Below, piece by piece: positions 39,842-48,815 of a DNA stretch of 64,000 nucleotides. Each line of letters begins with the position of its first letter. The first letter of the stretch is position 1. The notes below the pieces were generated by a model that had not been told where the DNA came from, searched no databases, and worked only from the letters and a program-made list of their open reading frames with translations. The stretch comes from Bartonella bovis 91-4 (GTDB lineage Bacteria; Pseudomonadota; Alphaproteobacteria; Rhizobiales; Rhizobiaceae): assembly GCF_000384965.1 (NCBI RefSeq), contig NZ_CM001844.1:1379667-1443666 (forward strand), read 5' to 3'. The position numbers were made by a program, and so were the translations under genes.

Positions 39842-39913
39842 ATTTTTGTCATTTAAAAAAATCATAAAATAATTTTTTGTCTAGTAGAAATCATCAAACT
39901 ATCTTATAATAAG

Positions 39914-40083
39914 AAATGGTGTTCTGCACTTCTCGACAGGAAATAACATATTCCTGAGACCTTATTGATTCCCAAGGGAGCTGTCCCTGAGAAAGCTCGT
40001 GGGCTTTTTCACACGGCACCCACCTAGTAGCCTAGGTTCTCGGAATCAAACTTTTCCATCGGTTGTTGCGGTTCACCACTTTC
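39914..40083 (+). ncRNA. ssrS: Probable 6S RNA
   Basis: About 170 bases upstream of the 5-formyl-THF cyclo-ligase gene, the classical 6S neighbour. The ends pair (GAAATGGTG with CACCACTTTC). A second long stem joins ATTCCTGAGACC (39950-39961) with GGTTCTCGGAAT (40036-40047). Inside lie GGGAGCTGTCCC and CCTAGTAGCCTAGG hairpins, and the segment GGGAGCTGTCCCTGAG resembles the E. coli 6S stretch GGGCCAGTCCCCTGAG. A TATAAT at 39905-39910 sits just upstream. 6S RNA binds housekeeping RNA polymerase in stationary phase. The call rests on structure by eye and synteny. Confidence 0.68.
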
Positions 40084-40893
40084 CCTTCCACCCGGGTAAT
40101 CTTTTCCTGCGTTCTGGCACACCCCACAGTACACAATCCACACCCTTCCATCAATGCTCCCCTCTTTCCACTAAACACTCTCTTCTCATAGCCCATCCTC
40201 CTCTCCACTCACCCCTTTTAAATCCCTGGCATCCTTCCAACAGTATCCCCGCATCTATAGACTCGTATTCTTCCACAAACACAATTATTTCCTCTCACTC
40301 TCTCCCACATACTTCCCAGACCTCCCCCAAAATCTTCTCATCCAACACCCCAAACCCTTCTCGTTTGCACCAACCTCGCCTCTTCGCTCACCCTAGCCTC
40401 CTACACAAAGACCAAGCTTCTCCCACACCCCGCACCCTTCCCACTCGCACAAACCTCACCCTACCCTCACAATTTGTATTCTTCTCTTCCACAAATATAA
40501 CCATCCCCTCTCACTCTCTTCTACGTATCTCTCAGCCCCCTAATTTCCATTTTCTTCCAAAATTCGCCCTCAAGCTTTCCTCCCCTCAAACCTCCTCACC
40601 CTTAAAAAATCCCCCAACGCGCACACCACGCCTCAATGCTCTTATTCACACAGTCCATACCCCTTCTCTCTCGCACCAACCTCGCACTACCCGCGCACCT
40701 CATATTTTCTCACCAGCGCACTCAAGTTTACCCTTAAGTCCATACCTGCTTTTTTTTATCCACCTTTTTTCATAGTATCTTCCCTTTATCCATCCTTATC
40801 TTTATATTGATTAAAACAATCGGCTCGCCTCCATCAAAACTTTTTTTAAATGCGATTGCTTTCCACTGATTGAAGAGATAATAAAATTGAACA
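40084..40893. repeat. C-rich, G-poor island between 6S RNA and the cyclo-ligase gene
   Basis: No gene to about 40780; a 258-codon open frame (39999-40775) is Ser/Pro/His-rich read-through starting inside the 6S RNA. Phrases such as ACAATTATTTCCTCTCACTCTCTCCC and a variant with ACCATCCCCTCTCACTCTCTTC recur (40280, 40500). The last ~100 bases are AT-rich upstream DNA of the next gene. Confidence 0.7.
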
Positions 40894-41502
40894 ATGCTCA
40901 CAACCTCCCAATGTTTGCAGTCTATTTCATCTGATCGATCACATTTGCGTGCTCTTGGTATATCGCGTCGTAATGCTCTTTGTGCACATCAGCGCACAAC
41001 CTTTTCGCACCGTGCCTGTTCTCACATCGCACATTATCTTGAAAAAATGATGGGGGATTGTTCACATACAATTCTTGCCGGCTATTGGCCAATCCACTCA
41101 GAAATAGACCCACGCCCTTTGTTTGATTTTGTCTTATCACGTGGAGGGCATGTGGCACTGCCCGCTGTAATAGATGAAACAACTATGGTTTTTCGAACAT
41201 TTACACCAACAACACAGCTAGAACCCATGCGGTTTAATACATTTGGTCCCAGCGCCAACAATGCAGTTGTCACTCCCACCATAATCATTGTGCCACTTTG
41301 TGCGTTTGACAGCCAGTGTCACCGCCTTGGTTATGGCGCAGGCTACTATGACCGCACTATTGAACAGCTTCAAAAAGATGACCATCGTGCGCATTTATGG
41401 GGCTTAAGCTTCTCGTGTCAAGAAGTGGAGTCTATCCCTGAAAGAAAGCATGACCTTGTTTTGCAGAAAATTTTCACAGAAAAGGGTTTTATAGAACGCT
41501 AA
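40894..41502 (+). CDS. 5-formyltetrahydrofolate cyclo-ligase
   Basis: 202 residues. AGYWPIHSEIDPRPLFDF, then IVPLCAFDSQCHRLGYGAGYYDRT, the ATP/folate-binding motif (GYGAGYYDR), and GLSFSCQEVE near the end are typical. It converts 5-formyl-THF to 5,10-methenyl-THF. It is followed three bases later by the ymdB-like gene, so the two probably share a transcript. Confidence 0.9.
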   Translation: MLTTSQCLQSISSDRSHLRALGISRRNALCAHQRTTFSHRACSHIAHYLEKMMGDCSHTILAGYWPIHSEIDPRPLFDFVLSRGGHVALPAVIDETTMVFRTFTPTTQLEPMRFNTFGPSANNAVVTPTIIIVPLCAFDSQCHRLGYGAGYYDRTIEQLQKDDHRAHLWGLSFSCQEVESIPERKHDLVLQKIFTEKGFIER

Positions 41503-41505
41503 ATT

Positions 41506-42369
41506 ATGCTTAAAACGCTTATGCGATTTTTATTTTTAGGAGACATTGTGGGGCAAATAGGTTGCGCCACTGTTTGTCACACACTCCCCAAACTCATTGA
41601 ACATTGGCAGCTTGACTGTGTTGTTGTAAATGGTGAAAATGCTTCTCATGGCTTTGGCATCACGCAAGAGGTGTACCAAAACCTCTTAGCAGCAGGTGCT
41701 GACGTTATCACCACAGGCAATCACGCTTTTCACCATAAAGAAACCTTAGAATTTGCCACTTATAGTAACCGTTTTTTACGTCCTGCCAATTTTATCCAAG
41801 GCACGCCTGGTAAAGGGTCTTGCTTCATAACAGCAAAAAATGGAGCACAAGTCCTTGTTGCCAATATTTTGGGAAGCGTTTTTATGCCATGTAGCACCGA
41901 TGACCCATTTGAAGCAGCTGAAAAGATTGTTTCCGCCTGCCCTTTGCGTGAACAGGCAGACGCTATCATAGTTGATTTTCACGCAGAAGCAACAAGTGAA
42001 AAGCAATGTTTTAGCCATTTTCTTGACGGTCGTGTCAGCGTTATCGTAGGAACCCATACACATATCCCCACAGCTGATGCACAGATTTTAGAAGGAGGCA
42101 GCGCGTATTTATCAGACGCAGGAATGTGCGGAGATTACAATTCCTCGCTTGGAATGGATAAGGAAGAACCTTTATACCGTTTTCTTTATAAGAAAAAACG
42201 AGGTCACTATGAACCCGCGCAAGGCGCCATAACACTTTGTGGATTTGCTGTCGAACTCTCAGATCGCACAGGCCTTGCACAACATGTCTCAGCCGTACGC
42301 TTAGGCCCCCGTTTAAAAAATGAGATTCCAGATTTTTGGGAAGCTTTGCCCGACGACTTTCAAGTGTAA
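41506..42369 (+). CDS. YmdB family metallophosphoesterase
   Basis: 287 residues; an internal ATG at 41521 gives MRFLFLGDIVG, a typical start for the family, and may be the true one. Metal-binding motifs: FLGDIVG, VNGENASHGFGI, TTGNHAFHHKE and VGTHTHIPTAD. The family contains cyclic-nucleotide phosphodiesterases of Bacillus YmdB type; the substrate here is unknown. Cotranscribed with the cyclo-ligase gene. Confidence 0.88.
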   Translation: MLKTLMRFLFLGDIVGQIGCATVCHTLPKLIEHWQLDCVVVNGENASHGFGITQEVYQNLLAAGADVITTGNHAFHHKETLEFATYSNRFLRPANFIQGTPGKGSCFITAKNGAQVLVANILGSVFMPCSTDDPFEAAEKIVSACPLREQADAIIVDFHAEATSEKQCFSHFLDGRVSVIVGTHTHIPTADAQILEGGSAYLSDAGMCGDYNSSLGMDKEEPLYRFLYKKKRGHYEPAQGAITLCGFAVELSDRTGLAQHVSAVRLGPRLKNEIPDFWEALPDDFQV

Positions 42370-43190
42370 GCCCTCTCTTCCCCCACGTGCCCCTTACCCT
42401 CTCCTACACCTCTCACTCACCCAAACAACAACCGCCCCTCCAGCCTCTCTTTCCATCCTCCGCCGACCCTCCTTTAAAACTCACACACCTTCCAGCTTCA
42501 TCCCCCAACAATATCTCCTTATATCCCACAGTTCTTCCCACCTCACACCAGCCTCGCGCCCTTTTTCCATATACTCCCCTTTATCCCCCTGCTACCTTCT
42601 CCCAAAGCCATCTCCCTCCAGCCTACCTCAAGCAACCTCAGCTCCGCCGGTACAGCTCAACTTATCCCCCACATACCCCTTACTCTCTCCTACACCTCTC
42701 ACTCACCCAAACAACAGCCGCCCCTCCATCCTCCTCCCTCTCCAAAACTCACATGCCCCTCACACACTTACGCACCTTCCAGCTTCATCCCCCAACAATA
42801 TCTCCTTATATCCCGCAGTTCTTCCCGCCTCATACCAGCCTTGCGCCCTTCCTCCATATATTCCCCTTTATCCCCCGACCATCTTTTCCCAAAGCTATCT
42901 TCCGCCAGCCTACCTCAAGCAACCTTATCCTCGCCGACACAACTTAACCTATCCTCCCACGTGCCCCTTACCCTCTCCTACACCTCTCACTCACCCAAAC
43001 AACAACCGCCCCTCCAGCCTCTCTTTCCATCCTCCGCCAACCCTCCTTTAAAACTCACACACCTTCCAGCTTCATCCCCCAATAATATCTCCTTATATCC
43101 CACAGTTCTTCCCGCCTCACACCAGCCTTGCGCCCTTCCTCCATATGCTCTCTTAAAATTCTCCTCGAGAGGGCTTTAAAGAAAGCATTA
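42370..43190. repeat. C-rich island with about 2.7 tandem copies of a 287-bp unit
   Basis: The landmark CTCCTACACCTCTCACTCAC begins near 42401, 42687 and 42975, periods of 286 and 288. Units share CTTCCAGCTTCATCCCCCAA and TATCTCCTTATATCCC blocks and differ by scattered substitutions and small deletions. The + strand is C-rich and G-poor. Long overlapping open frames (up to 243 codons) are Ser/Pro/Leu/His repeats without start signals. The array sits between convergent ymdB and murA. Confidence 0.85.
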
Positions 43191-43210
43191 TTCAAGCTGC
43201 TATACTTTTT

Positions 43211-44503
43211 TCAAGTCGTTATACGTTGAATATTGGCCCCACAATTAGACAATTTTTCTTCCAACCGTTCAAACCCACGATCAAGATGATAAACGCGACC
43301 GACAGTTGTCTCTCCTTGTGCAGCAAGTGCAGCAATAACAAGAGAAACGGAAGCACGTAGATCTGTAGCCATTACTTGTGCTCCTTGCAAATGATTGGTT
43401 CCATGAATAATGGCTGTACTTCCATCGAGCGTAATGTGGGCACCCAAGCGCACCAATTCTTGCACATGCATGAACCGATTTTCGAAAACGGTTTCAGTAA
43501 TCCTCGCACACCCTTGAGCACAAACCATCAAGGCCATAAATTGTGCTTGAAGATCGGTTGGGAAAGCAGGAAAAGGAGCAGTTGTAACATCAACCGGCGT
43601 AATCGTTTGTTCATGATCGCGGATAATTTCAAGACCATCTGGTTTGTGTTTAATAGTGAGCCCTGTTTTTTGCAGAACTTCAAGCACTTTAATGAGATGA
43701 TCGGGATTTGCATGTTTTAACAACACCTGCCCACCAGTCATTGCCACAGCCATTGCATAGGTCCCTGCTTCGATTCGATCAGGAATCACACCAATGCGTG
43801 CACCGTGCAATTTTTCAACCCCATGGATTGTAAGGGTTGAAGTACCTTCCCCGGTGATATTAGCCCCCATTGCATTGAGTGCTTGAATGAGATTGGCCAC
43901 TTCAGGTTCACAAGCTGCATTTTTGAGAACGGTTTTGCCCTGTGCCAAAGTAGCAGCCATCAGCATAATGTGCGTTCCCCCAACAGTGATTTTAGGGAAT
44001 TGGTACTGGGCACCTTTTAATCCCTGGGGTGCGGTTGCATGCACATACCCCCTTTCGATTGTAATTTGTGCACCCAAACATTTGAGCCCATCGAGAATAA
44101 AATCAACCGGCCTTGTTCCAATAGCACATCCCCCAGGCAATGAAACACTTGCTTCCCCACACCGTGCCAGCAAAGGCCCGATAACCCAAAAGCTTGCACG
44201 CATTTTTGTAACAAGTTCATAAGGGGCACACGTTGATGTGATTGTTTTTGCAGTAAAATGAATTGTTCTTGAATTGGCACAATCTTTATGAAATTTGCGC
44301 CCTTCAACAGCATAACCGACACCATGATTATTCAAAATTCGAATCAAAAGCTCAACATCGCTCAAATGAGGAACATTATCTAAAATCAATGTCTCCTCGG
44401 TAAGCAATGCCGCAATCATCAAAGGCAAAGCAGCATTTTTAGCACCTGAAATAGGAATAACCCCCTGAAGTGTATTTCCTCCAATAATTTTAATTGAATC
44501 CAT
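43211..44503 (-). CDS. murA: UDP-N-acetylglucosamine 1-carboxyvinyltransferase
   Basis: 430 residues, normal length. GGNTLQGVIPISGAKNAALP at the N-terminus, the active-site Cys in LPGGCAIGTRPVDF, and IPDRIEAGTYAMAVAMTGG are MurA signatures. It transfers enolpyruvate from PEP to UDP-GlcNAc, the first committed step of peptidoglycan synthesis, and is the fosfomycin target when the Cys is present, as here. Confidence 0.96.
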   Translation of the reverse strand: MDSIKIIGGNTLQGVIPISGAKNAALPLMIAALLTEETLILDNVPHLSDVELLIRILNNHGVGYAVEGRKFHKDCANSRTIHFTAKTITSTCAPYELVTKMRASFWVIGPLLARCGEASVSLPGGCAIGTRPVDFILDGLKCLGAQITIERGYVHATAPQGLKGAQYQFPKITVGGTHIMLMAATLAQGKTVLKNAACEPEVANLIQALNAMGANITGEGTSTLTIHGVEKLHGARIGVIPDRIEAGTYAMAVAMTGGQVLLKHANPDHLIKVLEVLQKTGLTIKHKPDGLEIIRDHEQTITPVDVTTAPFPAFPTDLQAQFMALMVCAQGCARITETVFENRFMHVQELVRLGAHITLDGSTAIIHGTNHLQGAQVMATDLRASVSLVIAALAAQGETTVGRVYHLDRGFERLEEKLSNCGANIQRITT

Positions 44504-44672
44504 CGTATTTGTACTCTACCTTACCCTATCTTACTTTATTCTTTTTTCACCTTTGAGATCTTTTTGAGACCTTTCCTCACAAGACATTACTCTTGAGTGT
44601 CGCGATTTCTTAACTATGGTTTAGCTAGAACTCATTAAAACTACACTGGTTTAAAGAATGAGGTCACACTTT

Positions 44673-44867
44673 TTAAACCACACGTTCTTTTTCGCAAACT
44701 GAAAATTCTTTTGTGCATTCTTGTTGTGAATCTTGCGAGCGTTTTCGACTTTGTTCTTTTCGCCGTCTCAGATTGTCGCGCAATTGCTTTGTCAGCCTTT
44801 GCTCACGTTGTTTTTTCTTATCATTTTGGGCATCTTTTGTTTGTGTACTTTGATTTTGATATGTCAT
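44673..44867 (-). CDS. Small basic coiled-coil protein next to murA
   Basis: 64 residues, nearly all charged or Gln: KKKQREQRLTKQLRDNLRRRKEQSRKR. A small protein of this pattern is a frequent neighbour of murA in Rhizobiales; its function is not known to me. The divergence of the C-terminus (CTKEFSVCEKERVV) from the basic core suggests a variable tail. Confidence 0.62.
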   Translation of the reverse strand: MTYQNQSTQTKDAQNDKKKQREQRLTKQLRDNLRRRKEQSRKRSQDSQQECTKEFSVCEKERVV

Positions 44868-45091
44868 AGCAATAACTTTTACAACCCTTGCAATAACTCT
44901 TATAGCCCTTTAACTTTTATAAGCTTTTTGTTTTTACAACCTTTTGGAAGAATAATATATTTTAAGTCAAGAATTTCTTAAAAAAAGCGTTTACGTCATG
45001 CCACAAGAAACGTTTTCTTGCAAGAAGAGATAAATGCTCTCTTGCCTATTTTATAACAATATGGCACAAGGCACCGCAAAGGCTGACACGT

Positions 45092-45166
<75 letters not shown>

Positions 45167-45689
45167 TTTCCTCAGAACAACCCCAATTTTCTCTCTTACC
45201 TTTTCTCCATCAATGAAAACTGCCTACCCTACCCAACGCACAGGGCCCTTACTTTCACATTAATGCCCTTTCCGTCTCCTAAACTTACCTCCCATCATCG
45301 TCTCTCCCAAACCCTTTCCCATCGGCATACCTCCCAAACTCATACCTCTCCAAAACTCATCCCTAACCACACATTCCTTTTCGCCTACAACAACCTCACG
45401 CCCCACACCAACCAAGCCCAATCTTTCTCCACATCTTCATCCCACCAACGCAAACCTCAAGCTCTTAAATCTTTCCTCCCCAGCAAACTCCCAATCTCCC
45501 ACCCCCCACCTCTTACCCTAAATCCTCCTCAAAGAAGGCTCCTACCACCACCATCAGATCTTGCCTCTCCTCCCATCACCGCTATACCATCAAACCTCCC
45601 TCACCTACCCCAAAACACCTCACACAACCTTCCCCTAACACCACCCAACCTTCCCCCACTGACATAGCTAAACCTTCCCAGATCCACCT
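45167..45689. repeat. C-rich, G-poor island between tRNA-Thr and the exonuclease gene
   Basis: About 500 bases of C/A/T sequence with almost no G (for example CCACCCCCCACCTCTTACCC). A 181-codon frame running out of the tRNA (45122-45667) is Ser/Pro-rich and not a gene. It marks the left border of the phage replication module. Confidence 0.7.
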
Positions 45690-46355
45690 TTAATTTGTCT
45701 GTTTAGGGATGTTTCCTTGCCGTATTGTTGTAAATAACCCTCTGCCGACTTGCTGAATTTTATGTACCATATTTTCCAAAGCATCATTAAAACGGTTAAT
45801 TTCAGCTTCAAGCCTATGAATATAAGGTTCATCGCGATAAGCGCGTTTAATTAAAGGCGGCATATCAGGCCAATACAGCATCAAATCTACCCATTCACGT
45901 TGAGCAATCCATAACCCTCCCTGACATTGTGCTTTATGCTCAACAGGAAATATATTTTGATAAAAATAAGGAATCAAAATTTCAGGTTTTTTCGTTTTAA
46001 TTTCTAACAAACCACTTGTTCCAATAAAAGCATCGGGCGAAAAACCTTTTTTGCGATCATCAGCCAAAACAAAACCAATACACTCAGGCTCTGTCTGCAT
46101 AAACGTTCCATATAGCTGGCGCGCATTTGGTTCCAGTTGTGTACCGCGTCGCATAGAAAGCGTTGTCCCCTCTTCCACAGATTTTCCTGTGATTCTTTCT
46201 CCAGCAAGTTTCATCATCACACAGTGATATTTCTGCGTTTTTTGTCCATCTTTTTTGCGCGCCATAACCATCTCAAACAAAGAAGCCGTAATCAAACCAT
46301 TGCGCACTTGACGCCATTCATCCGTTCCTTGAACACAATCAATAATAATTGGCAT
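45690..46355 (-). CDS. YqaJ-type phage recombination exonuclease
   Basis: 221 residues. Start QGTDEWRQVRNGLITASLFE is the YqaJ/lambda-exonuclease-like motif; RRGTQLEPNARQLYG, GFSPDAFIGTSGLLEIKTKK (catalytic Asp and E-x-K) and HKAQCQGGLWIAQREW complete the nuclease core. Such enzymes resect DNA ends for phage recombination. It is isolated on the minus strand between two C-rich islands; no single-strand annealing partner is adjacent. Confidence 0.88.
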   Translation of the reverse strand: MPIIIDCVQGTDEWRQVRNGLITASLFEMVMARKKDGQKTQKYHCVMMKLAGERITGKSVEEGTTLSMRRGTQLEPNARQLYGTFMQTEPECIGFVLADDRKKGFSPDAFIGTSGLLEIKTKKPEILIPYFYQNIFPVEHKAQCQGGLWIAQREWVDLMLYWPDMPPLIKRAYRDEPYIHRLEAEINRFNDALENMVHKIQQVGRGLFTTIRQGNIPKQTN

Positions 46356-47068
46356 TATCTTTCCATCTCCACTTTTTTATTTCCCTCCACCAACGCACAC
46401 AGTCCTCACCCTCAATCCACCGCACACAACCAATGCAACAAACTTAAACCGCCCCCAAACACAGCCCGCATCCTCTCTTCACAAACTCACACCCCTCAAA
46501 GCCCATCCTCCAAAACACGTCCCTCATAACCCGCATCTCTTCTCGTTCACACTAGCCTGGCCCCACACAGTTCAATCTTCCTCCTTACCTTCCTCCCATC
46601 AACGCTCCCTTACAAACTCACGCCCCAGACACCCCTTTAAACCCCATCCTCTTACCCACCATCTATCTTACTCCAAACACACCTTCCTCCTCCCACCAGC
46701 TAATTCCTTTCAAGCTCTCTGCTATTTCTCCCAAATCCACCGCACACAACCGGTGCAACAAACTTAAACCACCCCCAAACACAGCCCACATCCTCTCCTC
46801 ACAAACTCACACCCCTCAAAGCCCATCCTCCAAAACACGTCGCTCATAACCCGCATCTCTTCTCGTTCACACTAGCCTGGCCCCACACAGTTCAATCTTC
46901 CTCCTTACCTTCCTCCCATCAACAAAAGTGACCTACCCCACCAACGCACACAGCCCACCCCTTCCACGCTCTTTACCTTCCCTCACCCCCCATAAAAGGT
47001 CCCAACCAGAAAAGGCCCCCTCTTTACAAGCAAATCTCCCTTGAAAGAGGGGCAAAGCAATCAACAGC
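46356..47068. repeat. C-rich island with two copies of a 320-bp unit
   Basis: ATCCACCGCACACAACC occurs at 46415 and 46735, and about 190 bases after each are nearly identical, including TCGTTCACACTAGCCTGGCC. The copies differ by a few substitutions. A related phrase (GCCCGCACTAGCCTGGCACC) occurs at about 53128 in another island, so some of this sequence is dispersed. Also GGCCCCCTCTTTACAAG pairs with CTTGAAAGAGGGGC near 47005-47055 as a possible hairpin. Confidence 0.8.
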
Positions 47069-47257
47069 CTATGACACTATATAAAAATCATTTTGGGGTG
47101 ACCGGCAGCTCAAATTATAAGCAACACGCTGAGCAACCTTTCGTGAAATAAAAGGAACTGCTTTGTGTTTTTGTGGTTCAAGCATAATCGCATTGCGAAG
47201 AGTACCAGCGTAATAAAGGGGAACCCCTTGATAAATTGTTTGAAGATAATTTGCCAT
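47069..47257 (-). CDS. Small phage-module protein of unknown function
   Basis: 62 residues with a good GGAGG ribosome site. KAVPFISRKVAQRVAYNLSC is the most structured part. It follows the 129-residue gene by six bases and is probably cotranscribed with it. Family not recognised. Confidence 0.6.
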   Translation of the reverse strand: MANYLQTIYQGVPLYYAGTLRNAIMLEPQKHKAVPFISRKVAQRVAYNLSCRSPQNDFYIVS

Positions 47258-47263
47258 ATCAAT

Positions 47264-47653
47264 TTACCTCCAATAGCGATCCAAAACATCACACGCACGT
47301 AAGCGATGCTGTTCTTCATAAGACCCATAGACATTATCCTGATACACACGGGTAGCCTTGTCCTCTAAATACTCGTGATACACATCACTATCGAGAATAA
47401 AAGGGTGAAAATAACCCTCTCGTTCATCAAGATCGTGGCACTTCATATATATCTCAGCAACTTGTTCACTCACATCATCAGCATGGAGAGTCTTTAAATC
47501 GAGCCGTAAAAACCTTTGAACAGCATCGCACTGCTCCATAAGATCCAAAACCTCCTCAAGGCAATCAATAGGTCCAACATAAACATCATCATCTGAATCC
47601 TCACCAAGAATGATGAGGATTTCATCCTCTTTAACGAATGGAATATCTTTCAT
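47264..47653 (-). CDS. Acidic phage-module protein of unknown function
   Basis: 129 residues, highly acidic (DEILIILGEDSDDDVYVG; KCHDLDEREGYFHPF). It is helical, without a recognisable domain. It is the first gene of a two-gene minus-strand unit beside the repressor region. The acidity would suit a DNA-mimic or inhibitor, but nothing shows this directly. Confidence 0.6.
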   Translation of the reverse strand: MKDIPFVKEDEILIILGEDSDDDVYVGPIDCLEEVLDLMEQCDAVQRFLRLDLKTLHADDVSEQVAEIYMKCHDLDEREGYFHPFILDSDVYHEYLEDKATRVYQDNVYGSYEEQHRLRACDVLDRYWR

Positions 47654-47722
47654 AAATTTCTCCCTCAGACAGTTGATAAAGCTAAACTCTGTCTTGACAT
47701 AGTCAAATATAGCGTTAGTCTT

Positions 47723-47772
47723 ATCTCCTCTATGGGAGATATGTCAATTATTTTATCCTTAATAAAAGATAT
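47723..47772. promoter_or_regulatory. Two inverted repeats, candidate repressor operators
   Basis: TATCTCC-6-GGAGATA (47723-47742) and TATCCTTAATAAAAGATA (47755-47772) lie upstream of the acidic-protein gene. A TTGACA at 47694 is nearby. They resemble the inverted repeat in the opposite repressor flank at 48384-48401, so one DNA-binding protein may recognise all three. Confidence 0.5.
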
Positions 47773-47945
47773 ATTTTAACTTTTACGAACATTTTCACAG
47801 CACGTAAAAATTGACTAATTTTCCATCGCATTTTTATGTTGTTCTCTATTCGTTCTAAATTAACACAACAACAAACAAAAAGGCACAAATAATAGGCATA
47901 AATAGACAGATCAATGGAGACACAAACAGAGATGGGAGAGCTGAA

Positions 47946-48095
47946 ATGAGTGATTTAAAATTAATACAGTATTGGGAAAATCTTGAACCTGAAACTCAAA
48001 AAGCTGTTATGGTTTTACTTCGTCAGTTGGCCGGCGCAAGAGAGTTAAAATTGCCTGTCTCTCTTCAGGAGAAATCTTTGCAAGAAGATCAATAA
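47946..48095 (+). CDS. Possible 49-residue protein antisense to the repressor 3' end
   Basis: The ATG at 47946 follows GGGAGAGCTGAA and the frame runs 49 codons to TAA. It begins MSDLKLIQYWENLEPETQ, followed by KAVMVLLRQLAG, a segment that resembles the C-terminal helix of the adjacent repressor (SPEERQAILTLLRRP). It overlaps the last ~30 codons of the repressor gene on the opposite strand. It could be a remnant of a related regulator's C-terminus or a small regulator. Confidence 0.35.
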   Translation: MSDLKLIQYWENLEPETQKAVMVLLRQLAGARELKLPVSLQEKSLQEDQ

Positions 48096-48324
48096 ATTCT
48101 CGATCTTCAGAAGAAGAATTTTCTCCATAAAGAATATAACTCATACTCACATTAATTGTCTGACACACGTTTGAAAGCGATTCAATCGTTGGGTCTTTTC
48201 CTTCAGAAAGAATAGAATGGAGATAACCAGCTCCTTTACCTGCCGCAAGGGAAATAGAGCGTTTTGATCGCCCACTTTTTTTGAGCGCTTCATTTAATCT
48301 ATGTCGCCAACCATCAATATTCAT
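48007..48324 (-). CDS. XRE-family phage repressor
   Basis: About 105 residues from the ATG at 48324, which has AAGGGTGAG upstream. The helix-turn-helix is RSKRSISLAAGKGAGYLHSIL with the recognition helix KDPTIESLSNVCQTIN. The C-terminus (DREFIDLLAKISPEERQAI) is helical and there is no peptidase domain. It faces away from the replication genes with inverted-repeat operators on both sides, the layout of a lysogeny-type switch. Confidence 0.82.
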   Translation of the reverse strand: MNIDGWRHRLNEALKKSGRSKRSISLAAGKGAGYLHSILSEGKDPTIESLSNVCQTINVSMSYILYGENSSSEDREFIDLLAKISPEERQAILTLLRRPTDEVKP

Positions 48325-48377
48325 AGTCTCACCCTTAGTTGTCTTCAATAAAATACACAGTCTTTCACAAAATTGAC

Positions 48378-48405
48378 TTGCAATATCCTTTAAAGAGGAT
48401 ATAAA
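48378..48405 (+). promoter_or_regulatory. Candidate rightward promoter with embedded operator
   Basis: TTGCAA (48378-48383) and TATAAA (48400-48405) are 16 bases apart. The spacer contains TATCCTTTAAAGAGGATA, an 18-base inverted repeat (48384-48401). A repressor bound there would block transcription of the DUF1376 and primase-helicase genes. The rest of 48406-48815 is AT-rich without a gene. Confidence 0.5.
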
Positions 48406-48815
48406 ATTATAAATAAATTTTATTTTAGGGAGTAAATTTTACATTTTATCAAAAAACAATAAACACCCCAAAGGATGCAAACAGACCACCTCCAAAGTCT
48501 GTGCGTCTTTTGTATGTATTATTTATCCTTTACAGTTTATGCAACCTCAAATTGCAAACTCCATTTCTTCTAGTAAATACAACTGGCTTTCAGATGATTT
48601 AAGAAAAACATAAAAGTGAACATAATACTCTAACAAATAATAGAACAAAATGAAACAAAACCAAAACAAACCAGAAACATTTTACGAAATCGTAAACTTT
48701 AATTGGGTGCATTAAGAAGAAAGAAAAGGCTATTTCAGATTTTTTCTCAACAAAAAGCTGCATCAATCAAAACCTTTAAATAAAAGAGACAAAACCTTAA
48801 GAAAGCTGATCTCCC

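Noticed and set aside
39999..40775. 258-codon open frame after the 6S RNA
   Set aside because: It starts inside the RNA gene and its product is Ser/Pro/His/Thr low complexity caused by the G-poor C-rich strand, where stop codons are rare.
42320..43179. Overlapping frames of 243, 203 and 112 codons in the 287-bp array
   Set aside because: All three + frames are open because of composition; no ribosome sites, and the repeat period is not kept as a protein repeat.
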